A stretch of 64,000 nt of DNA from Cytidiella melzeri (taxonomy: Eukaryota > Basidiomycota > Agaricomycetes > Polyporales > Irpicaceae), in assembly GCA_022592445.1 (NCBI GenBank), contig JABYQR010000010.1, positions 124,001-188,000 on the forward strand, in the 5' to 3' direction. A model generated the notes under the pieces. It was given only the letters and a program-made list of their open reading frames with translations, was not told where the DNA came from and made no database searches. The position numbers and the translations under genes are program-made. Below, one piece after another: positions 12,501-24,537 of the stretch; the first letter of the stretch is position 1; each line of letters starts with the position of its first letter.

Positions 12501-15500
12501 TATGTTGCTGACGACCCTTTCGGCATCGGTGACATGAGCGATGATTTCAGGTCTCAGGAGTATTTGAGGATGGAACAAATCACCGCGGGTGTCGTGCTGT
12601 CTGGAAGGCGCCGAAGTTCGCTGTCTGCGATCGACTCAAAGGATGACTGTGCGGTGTCTGTCGCGGTATCTCATGTCAGGGGTTCCATGCATTTGGCGCA
12701 CGCGTATAATTTGCTTTTAGCAGCGCAAGCTGTCAAAACACTGCTACCACCGAAACCAAGCATACAACCGCCCTCGCCGAAACCGCATGAACAATCCTTC
12801 ATATCCTTTGCAATGCAGGTTGACATTGAACGCGTACAAATGATATGGGAATTCCCACTACGGATGAAGCTCTATACTCGAATCGCTGCCCTCTCTGCCC
12901 AGCGTCTGCTTGACAACAAGATTAAGGTTGGATGGAAGAGTATTGTCATGGCGGTCCCGGTGGAAGTTGAGCAGGACGGACAGGCCCACAAATCGTGGGA
13001 GGAGCTAGTGCGTCTCGTGAAATGGTCAGCGGAGGTCCAACTGGGAGCGAAGCCCCTCCCAATCGTTGCCCGCGGTGAAACTGCACGACTTCGTATTCCG
13101 TTCGACTATGTACTGGCAGACCTCATCCAGGACGTCAACGTATCGGTCAAGAGCATGAAACATCTACTGCGCATGATATCGAATGGGAAGTACAGCGCTC
13201 CGCCCCCACCCGAGCCAGAGGAGGCGAAGGAAATGCCTGACTTATCTGTGCGCATCGGGAAGTTCAGCGTCGAAGCTGTTGATGATAGCTTTGAGTCACG
13301 CCTGGGTACCATTTGGCGAGCTGGATTCGAAGCTGCACGACTTCGTCTGGAACGAGATGCCGCGTTCCAAGCGAAAGAAGCTGCCATCCTTGCTGCTGCA
13401 CGCGATGAGCCCACGACTCCAGTACAGGAAGTAGGATCCGAATTCCAGTTCACATCAGAACACACGGTGTCTATTGAAGAGGCTCGTCAACGACTCTATG
13501 AGGTCCACTCCGGTGCTTGGAAGTCTAGGATTCGGCAGGCGCGAGGCCAGCAGGCTCAACGGCAATCCGGCAAGGTAACGGAGGAGCTGTATTCCGCGAG
13601 CGAAGAATTAGTGAACATTTCCCCTCCTCCATCTGTCCCGCCACTGGCACGTCTGTCTGTGGACGGACTGCTCATGTACCTCAGAGGACCATCCTTCCCA
13701 CCGCAGGAACTGCCGTCTTTTCTCTTCCGCGAAGGAGGAGGACTTCCGAAGGATACTCAGTATTCCTTGCTTGTCCCTATGCATCTCACGTTCTCGGCAA
13801 CATCTCTGAGAATAGACTCTCGGGAATATCCCCTGCCGATGCTCAACATACCCGCCCATTCCAACAAGCAGATTCAAGGGCTGGTATTTGATAGCGACGT
13901 CGTCATAGCGGAGGAAATGGGTAACGAGAACTCTGTGGAATGGATAGATTGCGCGATCGTCAAGCCGCACACTGGCGTTCATGGTGCCATGCCTTTGTAT
14001 GTGGCAATCCCCAAAACAATCATGCCAGTGAAAACATATGCAAATCCGATCATCCGCGTCAAGTCCGACGACGTTACCGACCTTGCATGGGGCATCAGCT
14101 ACCAGCCTGTCACCCAGGATATCATGCGCATCGTTGACACGCTGTCGCACGCTCCTCGCGACAGTTCGCCACCCGTTGGGTTCTGGGATAAGGTCCGTCA
14201 TAGAGCAAAGACCATGCGAATCCATTGATGAACGCTTGTTTCAGCTGAGACTAGTCTTTCACTGGCGATTCCGCGTATTGTTCGACCATGATGTTCATCT
14301 GCATATGAAAGGTCTGTAACCAAACTGTCACGATGATGTCTCTCTAACACCTTTACAAGGCTCAAGTGACCCACATTCTCTGGGAGGCACAGGATCTGGC
14401 TTTGCTCTCTGCTGGCAAGGAAATCCTCAGCTACTTATCAATCAAAAGAACGATCAGAACGAGCTCGTCCAGATGCTGAGCGATTCGATGTCGATTATAA
14501 TCCCAAAGTAAGTATATCGATCTTGGATTCCATGTCTTGTTATGCTTATCAAAGCGGCAGTATCGAAGACTCGTACGGACAAACTTCTATCACACGTTCC
14601 AGAAGTGGCAAAACTTTCCTCAGACGGTCAGCTCCGCCAAGTAAAGTATGTGCAAAGTTCAGCTCCGGGGCGCGATTTGGTGTCGGCGTCGTTCTTGAGC
14701 GGTCGTGTGGACCGGACTGTATAAAGGACTGCCAAGGCGATGCTTTCTATAGGCAATGTCGTTTCTTTGACTTCCGTCCACACTATGACGTCAAACTTGA
14801 GAGGAAAGCTCACAAACCCGCCCAGAAGGTATTGTCGCACACGCAAATCCTACAACAATCTTGTGCTGACACATTCTCAGGCTCTTGACGACTCGTACAA
14901 CGGGTTTCGCTCTGATTTCATTCACATGTCTGTCTCGCTGACGTCATCGCTACGAGGAGACATTGGCGAGAAAAGCAGTATTCATCTCTCTCCGGCGGCG
15001 TTCTCGCATTTCTGGTCATGGTGGGAACTGTTCGGTGCACAATCCCTACCCATACGTCAAGGGCGTCGTTACAAACACAAAAGGCCGTTATCGCCTAAAT
15101 TCAGCAAGCATCTGGCAACACTGAAGTACAAATTCAATGTCCCTGGACTGTTCCTCACACATGCGTACAGTGACCAGTCGAAAGATGCATGGACGGATGG
15201 TGTCACACCTGTTCTCGGTGTGAAAGCTCTGATTGGACACTTCACGGCCGACTTACACCAAAGAGCTCAGGAGACCACCATTACCACTGCGAAGGGGGTC
15301 AAGACTGTGATACACAAGAAGTTCTACGCGGTAGAGGTGGTCATGGTTGACATGGAAATGAGGGCGTTAATGGCCATCTTCTCAGACCCGCTCAAATCAC
15401 AAGTGCCTCTTGAGCCTTCGAATACGGAGAGCATGTACAGAAACCGAGAGGACATTCCGACTGTAGACATGAGTTCACCATGGGCAGATCTTGACGACTT

Positions 15501-18500
15501 CAAGGATCCTGACTGGGAACCGCCTAGTACTCCGGTTTTGCATGCCTTGCCCATGGTATCCTGTCCTCGATTCACGTACTTCAAACGACAATGTGCCTCC
15601 ACCGCGCAGGATAGAGTAGAGTCCACGAAATTTGGCGAAGAAGACAGTCACGTCTGCTTCCTCGGCAAAGAACCCTGTATGTTCTCACAGTTATTTGCAT
15701 CATTTCATCGCTCAATTGTGTGCAACAGCTGTCCCTAAGGTACAACTGGACATCGCGCAAGAACGCATTGACGAACTCCACGCACAGCTAGTGAACGGAA
15801 TAGATTTCGGTGCATCGCCGCCTGTAGCAGAGGTTCGTCGTCTTGAGAGTTGATCTTAAGAGTCCAAGCGCTCAGCAGACTTTTAGGGTGGAGTCAATAC
15901 AGAGCATATGATCACTCTTCTGCAAAACTACGTGAAGCACCTACGGGAGGTCGAACTCGCCTCGCAAACGACACCTCGGACAGGACCTCTTAATTACTAT
16001 ATGCCATCAGACTCAGTTTCACCAGAGGAATGGGCGGAATTTGATAACGTGTACCAAATACATTGCCCTAGGATTTACATGGATAATATAATACGAGACG
16101 TGAGTATGCTGTGTTGCTTCTCGCTCTAATGCTTAAGGACTAACGTTTGATAGATAATGTTACAATACTACACCTGCTCACGGGTGAGAAGAGGTTTCGA
16201 ATATCACATGGCAACGCGGTGAGCTTAGCATCATGACTTGATAGAAAGTGTAATCTGACAGTACCTCAGGGCGGTCAAGTTCATACGTGATCAAGCGAGA
16301 CAAGTCATAGACCATCTACAGTCTCAGGTTGACCAGGACAAGCATCTGGGTCCTGCTCAAGCGGCAGCCCAGGCTGTCCGCAAAATACTCACCGGTGGCG
16401 ATGGGGTGTCTAGAACATCACTAGAGGTTTCATCTGAACCTATAGACGAAAACTGCGAGTCCACAGATCCGATGAAGGGTTGGGCAGAAGGGGTGTCTCT
16501 GCAGAAAGGGCACTTCTGCTTGCTGTTGAAGCCGCAGCTGGTCCTGAGAAGCGAGGCTAGCCAAGAAGCTGTCTGTGTTTTGGCCGCAGTTCAGGGCAAA
16601 CTTCAAACCTACAATATCATGGATAAGGCTAATATTGACGACCCAGTGAGCGGCAAGATCATGAGCAGGTAAGATGTTGTGCGTGCCGTGCGTTCTTCTA
16701 CTCAAATAATGCGCAACAGGAATTTTGCTTCGCTCAAAGGCCTGCAGGCGTTTTCTCCATCTACGACAAATCGAATGGGGAAGGGCATCGTACCACTCGA
16801 AGTTCTTATTGATCTCCGCTGTGCGAGTAACTTATTCGACCGTCTGGTACCGCAAACAGACGCTATGCTACACTACGACAAGTTCAATAGGCTCCGCTTA
16901 CGCAATAATGCCACCACAGCGACCCGCTCCAGCACCGACAGCCAAGATGATATGCACAATCACCTTCACAGTCAGAACGTAAATCGCCTCCTCCCTGCCT
17001 CCAAGTACGTGGCTAACATATACGTTCGTCTTAGGACCTGGTCAAGGTTCACGTTCCGCGATTCACCGTCTCGGCGAATGATCGCCATTTCCAAGCCATT
17101 TCCAACATCGTCACCAATCTTGTACTCTTTTCCAATGTGGCCCATAAAGTCAGGTCGGAGAGGCTCGAGAAGATGTTATTCAACTACGACTTTACAAATT
17201 TGTCTTTGGCAGCAGAGGTCGTCACACAGCTTCAAGGGCGACTTCGTCAAGCTGTTAGCACAAAGCACGAAGCCGAGTGGAGGCTACAAGGTCACGGAGA
17301 TTTAGGCAAAGTCGAACAGCTGAAGATCGAAGCGCATATTCTCCTCCTATCCGAAGAGCTTGACTATGTATTCGAAGCAATCAAGTTGGCGCAGGATAAA
17401 GCCGAGGATAGATCCTTGCAGAAGTCGGCTCTATTACTTCATGCGTCGTCGGACGAGATCTCGTGGCGCATGATTGACCGTCAGGACCAGCTGCTCGCGA
17501 AACTGGCAGTGCGCAACATCGATTTCCGCTGGTTGAACAGGCAAGACGGGTCTACGGTAAACGATTTGCAAGTGGGAGATCTTCAAGCATTCGATGGCGC
17601 GGCCGATGCCGAATGGACCGAAATCCTTGCGAAAAACGAAGAGCCATCAACTCATCCACTGGTGAAGGTACTGATAACATGCGCTTTCATGTCAGTGTGT
17701 GTTCTGATGATTGCTTTTCTCCAGCGAAAGCTATTCTGTGTCGCTGCGTGGACTGTTCTTCCTCCAGTTGGAGGTATCACCATATACCAGGGCTTTGAGC
17801 TCACATTCCACCCGCTACGTTTACAATTGGACACAAGGGTTGGTGGGAAGATCATGGAGTACGTGTGGCCTGCTAGGAGGAAGAGAGGAAACGCAGGAGA
17901 TTCTGCGCCACTGGAGCTTGAAGAACTTCCACCGTCAGCACCCGCGTCGCCTCTGACTCCCTCTCCCATCACTTCTTTCGCTCCATCTACTCCGTTAAGA
18001 CTCACAGTTCCTCCCCGGCGCGCCTCAGTTGACGTAGTTTCTCCTGTGAGCCCTGATAGAAGTATGCTGACGATACCCACGCTTCGCAAGACCGCTACTT
18101 CCCGCTCCTTTTCAGATCTGCGAAAAGCCGCCGCTGATACCCTTCAGATACCGCTGTCGCCACTACCCCTCCAGCGGACGAAGTCATCGGATGCAATCTT
18201 CAGTCTCACCAGCTCAAATTCGTCCGGGCAACTTTCGAAAGCGTCTGACGACAAAGAGAAGCAGGGGCTGAAGCAGGAAGCTGATGACGCAGCACTGATG
18301 AAGACTAGGTCATCTCAGAAGACCTTTGTGTGGGTGAAGGTATCAAGGTATGAATGTATCAACTTTCTCCTGCGGCGCAAGGCTAAGTATGCTCTGTAGC
18401 CTGCACCTCATGCTCAGTATCATGAAGGAGGACTCTTTCCTATGCCGTGATGCACGTATACGTACCCGCGATCTAGAGTATCGAAATCAAACATGGAGTG

Positions 18501-19134
18501 TAAGCACACTCGTATTTCAGAGAGCTGACCGCTGATGTTGAACCACGTAGTTTGAAGAGCTGGTTGACCAGTTCATACCATCCGGCAGAAATTGGAAAGG
18601 TTGGGTTAAGATCGCATTTCAACAGCCTCTCGTCCCAGTCTTGCCCGTTGCGCGCGAGCTCATTGCTAAAACGAAATGGGTACACTCCAAGGGTCACCAT
18701 CCAGATACACCGAAGCGCGTTGCAACTCCCAAGCAGAATGGTCCTCATCGAGAAGGCTCACTGATTCCCAAGCGCTTCCGGACATTGTCGACGAAATCCT
18801 CCAGAATGAATACTCCCACACCCTCCGCAAATACGCCGAACGAGGAGCATGACCTTTCAGTGCTTGGATTCATCCCTGCGTCCAACGGGACAACTGAGCA
18901 AGACCAACAGGCTGAAGAACGTCGGCCTTCGAAGCGAAATATCCTGAAAGCCTTCGCCAAAAGACGACGGTCGAAATCTCGGACAAGGGAGAGTTTTGAG
19001 TCGGGCAGCCTTGAGTCGAGGAGCTCTGAGTCGGTGAGTGTGCTTTCTCTTGGCATCCAGCATTTATTTTTGACAAGTCTGATTAGATGCATGAACCCGC
19101 ACTTCCGCGCTTCGGTCAAGACGACTCTTCTTAG
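9590..19134 (+). CDS. FMP27: Fmp27/Hobbit-type bridge-like lipid transfer protein (BLTP2 family)
   Basis: Nineteen exons: 9590-10493, 10543-10889, 10941-11003, 11064-14192, 14245-14311, 14360-14508, 14561-14640, 14663-14828, 14881-15676, 15729-15832, 15887-16099, 16154-16218, 16270-16668, 16720-16978, 17035-17667, 17725-18347, 18400-18499, 18551-19033 and 19087-19134. They sum to 2875 codons plus stop with phase kept throughout. An N-terminal hydrophobic anchor is followed by long beta-rich repeats. The name-giving GFWDK motif lies at residues 1477-1481, directly at an exon end, followed after the intron by HWRFRVLF and DVHLHMKG. Further landmarks are CSRVRRGFEYHMATR, PLEVLIDLRCASNLFDRLVP, and PPVGGITIYQGFEL near residue 2470. 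The family forms rod-like hydrophobic channels that move lipids at ER-plasma membrane contacts. The C-terminus is Ser/Arg-rich and disordered. The donor at 14193 (GTCCGT) and the 57-base stop-free intron 17668-17724 are the least certain junctions. Confidence 0.93.
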
Positions 19135-19514
19135 TGAGAGCGTTACATATATTATTCTGGTAATATCCGCTGTCGATCATCGAGGCAGGCTTCTCTACTT
19201 ACATTATAGACACTCGTACTGCTTTGCATCGCTCGCTTTCGTTCGCTTTTAACTATGTAGTCACAATGTATCAAATATATCTTCGTAGAAGATTACTCAC
19301 TCAGAAACAAGAAGGGCGCATGTTGCCCTGGATGGCGGCTGGGCAGGTACGGTTGCGGAACGGATGTCATCACAGGAGCCAAATAGACGCCAAACAAGTA
19401 TGGTACCTCCACCTCTGGAATAAATCATGAAATAACGACCTCGTTCCGATCCACCACCTTCTACCATTCGTCTCCCCTCCGTTGTTACCACCTCTTTAGT
19501 GAGGAAGCACAGTC
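19135..19514. other. Intergenic, no gene recognised
   Basis: These 380 bases between FMP27 and the DUF2985-like gene carry no supported gene. The region serves as 3' flank and promoter. Confidence 0.5.
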
Positions 19515-21846
19515 ATGCCGTCTGTTCGTGTTAGGCGAAGCCAATATGCCCACATTGACGATATCTTTCGCGAAGAGCCCCAGGGGCGTCCAAGGGCTCA
19601 CTCCTTTGCACAATCCGACAATTTCGAGGCGGGACCGTCAGTTGCTAAGCCTCCGAATGTCAGGAAACGCTCCCACACAGTCAGTGGTCTAGGAGGATAT
19701 GGACTTGCAGAGCAACGTCGTCCGGCGAGCAGGATTTCTGACCACATAATGTCTGCCTATAACACTCCCCGCCTTGAGTCAGCCCAGTTCAACGATGGTC
19801 CTCAAAGAACTCAGGGAGGGCGATCGAGGTCAAGCACTCAAGCCACTCAACGCGGCTTGGGAGCAAGTGCAACTCATTCCGACGTCATTTCTTTGCAAGG
19901 CTCGCACGAGAATATTATCTATCATGGAGACGCTTTCCAGCAGGGTCGCGTTGGAAGTGCGCTCAGTGTGTACGAGTCGGGGAGATATGAAGACCACCAC
20001 CACGACGATATAGTTGAGCATCTTGAGGTTATTGGTACGTCCTTGCACCTCTCGCCTTGGTACGAACGGTAGCTCATTCTGCCACCAGACCCTGCTATAG
20101 CTACAGTCTCTACTTTGACGAATGCTGCCAACGCTATCGTTTTGTGAGCATGTCACATCCTTCCCCATTGCCCAAGTTAACTCCTTGATTTACTAGTCCT
20201 CCGCTTTCCTTCTACTCCCGCAAGCCAACGATCGTTTTGCCAGATCTCCCACGTAACACGTCATCTGATTCCGAGAAGGGGTCGAATGATGAAGATGATT
20301 TGGATCGACATGTAGAAGATTGTCTTTCTAGAAAGGACAAATGGAGGCGTATAATGAGCGGTGTTTGGGCTTTCATGAAGACTCGTAAGAGAATTTGCTC
20401 CACTGTGTCGTGCCATACTGATTCTGAGCTTCTAAGCTATGGGTGTCAGTCACCTCCGTCATTTGAGATTGGACTGTACTGATAATTGATTGCAGATCAT
20501 TGTCAGCTTTTATGGTTTCAATGTTGGTCAGTCGCATATAAAAATCTTCATCATTCCGTCCATACTGATATTGTTTCGTAGTGTTCTGGGGTGCAGGCAT
20601 TGTTTTCTTCCTAGGCAAGCTGTACAACTTTCACAACCAAAACACACAAGATTTCTGGGTGGAGGTATGCCAACAGGTTGAAACCGGTAACTCCTCAAAT
20701 ACTCTATAAAGGTCCCGCAACTGAGGCACGCGTTCACTCAGGTCTCTTCACTGCTACGAGTATAGGTCTCATTCCTTTCCGTGTACTCGATACATGGCGT
20801 AAGTACCACAGTGGCAGTGTGACCACCGTTAAAATTGACTTCGCATCAAGGAATATCGCGTATCTTCCACTGGCAGAGAATAACGCTTCAGCGCCGTCGA
20901 AAAGCCGGACTACCCGACCTCTACGATAACAACGATCTTCCTGACCCGGCTTACGACGAGAACTACGTTCACGTGCTCACTGAGAAGGAGCAAGCAGACC
21001 TTCATTACCGTAAGTCTCGGCGGCCATACCCAATATAATACTCACAGCCCTTTAACTGCAGAGCAGCATAAGTTTATGCAATCAATGACCTGGTATCGAC
21101 CGCATGGTACATTCACGCATCGAGCCTTCCCTATTGAGTGAGTCAGTCGTCGCCTGAATAAATATGTTATTCATTATTTGCTAGTCTGGCGCTATGGATC
21201 TGCATCATGAACGACCTCAATTCGTTTTTCCAATGCTTGTTGAGCGGCTGCATGTGGGGGTTGAATCGGTGCGCCCTAATGCTCAAGACTCCAACCACTA
21301 TGGCATTCACTGACCATATTATTGCGCAGTTTCCAGCGTCCAGCTTGGACAACCGCTATCACGCTTCCTGCAGCATTTGTAAGTCAAACTGGATGTCGGA
21401 GGCGTGCAGCGTTCTTATGATTGCTATAGGTTGCGGGTATCCTTGCTGGTGGATTTATCTGGTGGGGCGGTAAAAAGACAAGACGACACGAACAAGTAGA
21501 GCAGCGACTGCGGGCTGCGCTTGCAATGGAACGGCCTACTATCCATGTTACAGGACCTGAAGACTCTGATGATACGAATGGGGAGTTGCTTGACGCCGCT
21601 GAGCCTGGTTCCTCCAGCCCCACTCTGGGTACCCGCGAACAGCCACTGCGCAAGGATTTTGCACAAACAATTGAGGAGGAGGGCAGCAGCGACATGGAGA
21701 AGGAGAGGGTCTTACAAGAAGAGAGAGAGGCGAGGCCGTCTCAAACTACAACTCCTTCATTCGGCTCCACACAGGTGCAAATCGCGGACCACATGACGGT
21801 ACCCAGACCTGAGGCTATCAGCGATGACCGTAGCCAGAAGTCATAG
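19515..21846 (+). CDS. DUF2985-like fungal multi-pass membrane protein
   Basis: Twelve exons: 19515-20034, 20089-20143, 20197-20384, 20437-20444, 20496-20526, 20582-20686, 20742-20798, 20851-21009, 21062-21137, 21185-21268, 21330-21378 and 21430-21846, giving 582 residues. The first 190 residues are polar and disordered. Membrane segments follow: IIVSFYGFNVVFWGAGIVFFL, GLFTATSIGLIPFRVLDTW, LALWICIMNDLNSFFQCLLSG and VAGILAGGFIWWGG. A conserved cytosolic block between them reads RRRKAGLPDLYD, then NYVHVLTEKEQADLH and QSMTWYRPHGTFTHRAFP. This order matches the fungal DUF2985 family as I remember it; its function is unknown. The tail is acidic and disordered. Exon 4 has only 8 bases but is flanked by good splice sites and is required for frame. 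Confidence 0.85.
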
Positions 21847-22029
21847 ACGGCTTGTGCGGCACCTGACATTTATTAATTAATCACGTACTCTGAGCTCTGC
21901 TTGCGCAAGCTATAATGTATTCATTCACGGCATTCACGATTTGCACAGAGTAGAGATGTCCCAGATTTATACCTCATGTGCGTAGTATCCGCCCAATGAA
22001 GACTACATCAAGTGTCTTTCAATCGAGCA

Positions 22030-24060
22030 TCATACACCAGCTCGACGCCTCTCAGCCCTGATGAAGTCTGCGCAGCGTTCAGCAACCATGACCACAGGAG
22101 CCTGTGGGTGTGCCGACGGTATAACTGGAAAGATGCTCGCATCTGCGATACGCAAGCCTTGAATACCGTGCACCTTTAGTTCATCGTCTACCACTCCCTG
22201 CTCCTCCAGTGGGGCCATTCGACATGTGCACGAGTAGTGGAACGTGGTGCGTATGTTCTGGCGAATGAAGTTGTCTAAATCCTCGTCGCCCTCGCTTCGG
22301 GGGACGCGGAGGTCACGCAGGGGATATCCCTGTTCTCGACACTTCCGACCGAGTTCCAGGCCGAGTCGTACCATCTTCCGGAATACGATGTAGTCCTCCT
22401 TATGAGTCAGGTATCGAAGGTCACAGGCCGGTCTGTCGAGGGCATCGGGGGACAAGAGCCGCACCGTGCCTGCAGATTTAGGTTTGAGGTGCATGCAGCA
22501 CACCGTGGTGACGCCGTCGGCTTTGTCGAGCTTGCTGTGGTCGAAGGCATTGAACGGCATCGGGGCGATTTCGATGTCGGGGATGTTCGAGGGTAAATGG
22601 CTGTCGGCGCCTTCAGCGCTCTGAACGGTTCGTGAGTCGTCCTGGAGCAGTCTGGAGACGGCGAATATGGCAACCTGGGGATTCGGAGCGAGGAGAAGGC
22701 CGCGGCCGAAGAGGACGTATTTGAGTATCTCCCACGCGGCGAGCAATTTTGAAGTTTCGAGTGACTGGAGAGTGTCTGCTCTGGGTACTTTATAGCTGAG
22801 AGGGATGCATGCATGGTCTTGCTGTAGTAAAGATTGTGAGCACCAATTGTACAATCTCGGTTGGTAGCGCGTACAAGGTTTAATCCTACGCCTGGCAGGT
22901 CCTTCACTACCTCTACATGAAGCGACTGCAAATGCTCTCTAGGGCCAATGCCACTGTCAAAACTGCGGTCAGTAAACGAATGCTGTGTTCGAATATATGT
23001 AATGAGAACCTGAGCATGAGTATCTGAGGCGTCGCGATGGCTCCAGCGCACAAAACAATTTCGTGGTGCGAAGAAACATAGCATTCTTCAGCATTCGTAG
23101 TTTTTGGGTCTGACTTGATGTACGCTCCGACAGCCTTTAGCACACCGCCGGAACATGGTTGCACATCAAGCCTACACACCACAGTGTTTGGGCATATATA
23201 CAAGTTCCGTCTGGCGTTGACAAGTCTCAGTGGTAAGAATGAGTCGAACGTGGACACTCTGTTCCCATATTCATCCACTGTGACGTCCAAACACGCCGCA
23301 GAATATGGTGCGATGGATGGGTCGTGTATGTCTTCGACGCGCGGAATACCAAGGGAATTCGCAGCGTCTAGAATCCTATGAAAGCTGTTAAAGGTAAACT
23401 TTGCAACGTGCTGGCAATGATTTACTCGTCTGAGAACTTGAAGTGTACCTCTGGGAGTTTTCTATTGTGCCATGGCCCTGCAACCTCGAATTCTGAGCCA
23501 CACGCGGTTTCTGATTGACGGAAGACTAACCTGAAGAGCCGCGATGCTTCTCATTTATATGCGTCAGGGACGTCTCTGACCGCCGAAGAAACGGTTGAAC
23601 AGTGTTCCAATCCCAGCCTTTCCTTCCAGCAGCTGCCCATCCATTGTACTCTCCAGGTACTGCCTGAGTGTAAACATGCGCGTTGACTTTTGAGGTCCCA
23701 CCCATCACTTTGCCTGCCACCAAGTGCTCGCCCGAAGGATAAAGATCATCGCTGGCCGAGTTCCATTTGTAAGTTGGAGAGGATGCAGCACGAAAGTCCA
23801 CGGATAGCAGCGGCACCCTTGATAGCCAGGTGTCCACGATCGGGCCGCTCTCGATTAGCAGTACGCGGACGTTGGCATTTTCACTAAGGCGAGAGGCTAC
23901 GACGCAACCACCGGTGCCTCCTGTACACAGCAGAAAGTCAAAACGATCTCAAACTTCAAGGTCCTGCTAACATACCTCCAACCACGATGTAGTCAAATGT
24001 TTGGTTGTGTACAGTTCGCGGGGAATACGTCGTATACTCTTCTGTCCAGAACGGCCACAT
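22030..24060 (-). CDS. GMC-family FAD-dependent oxidoreductase (alcohol oxidase-like)
   Basis: Exons in transcription order are 24060-23976, 23920-23531, 23510-23426, 23375-23010, 22953-22875 and 22821-22030, giving 598 residues. The N-terminus has the FAD-binding segment FDYIVVGGGTGGCVVASRL and ESGP. GKVMGGTSKVNAHVY is the GMC signature 1 region and ATPQILMLSGIGPREHL is signature 2. Near the C-terminus, FHYSCTCRM and ADASIFPVIPSAHPQAPV carry the two expected active-site histidines. Such enzymes oxidise alcohols or sugars with oxygen or quinones, often outside the cell in wood-decay fungi. No clear signal peptide is present with this start. An upstream open stretch in a different frame (24242 to about 24100) looks like a possible anchor segment, so the N-terminus is uncertain. 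Substrate cannot be told from sequence. Confidence 0.87.
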
Positions 24061-24537
24061 AGCGGTACGCGACGAGAGGCGAAAGACGTTTCCCTGACAA
24101 ACCAGTAGGTTGCCAAGTGTACTATGCAGGAGAGCCTGGGAACGCCATGCCTGCGAGCAGCATCACGGAGAAGTGACATGTCACGGCTTCTGAGTACAAG
24201 TGACTGAACGCCCAAACACCCCCAACAATATTTCGAAGTCAATACAGCGCTGGCGAGGGGTACCGTTTAAAACGCCATGCATAGTGGGTGTGGTGCTTCA
24301 GGTTGATTGCAGCTAGATCGTTTGACGTAGATCTGACACTAACACTAACTTGTAGTAGTAAGGAGGTGAAGGCTTGTTTGCTCATGTTAGGATCAAAAGT
24401 CTTTGGTAAATAAACACCAACAAAACCTGGGACTTTCAAAACACATCTCGGATACTCACATCTCGGTCGCGTCCTTCAAGGCCTGAGGCGTCGACACACC
24501 GAGATTGTGGCCAGTAGTGGGACTCAGCCAGTTACTC
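24061..24537. promoter_or_regulatory. Divergent intergenic region between GMC oxidase and coiled-coil gene
   Basis: These 477 bases separate two genes transcribed away from each other, so both promoters should lie here. The left part may also contain an extra 5' exon of the oxidoreductase, since an open minus-strand frame with a hydrophobic run ends near 24100. Confidence 0.5.
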
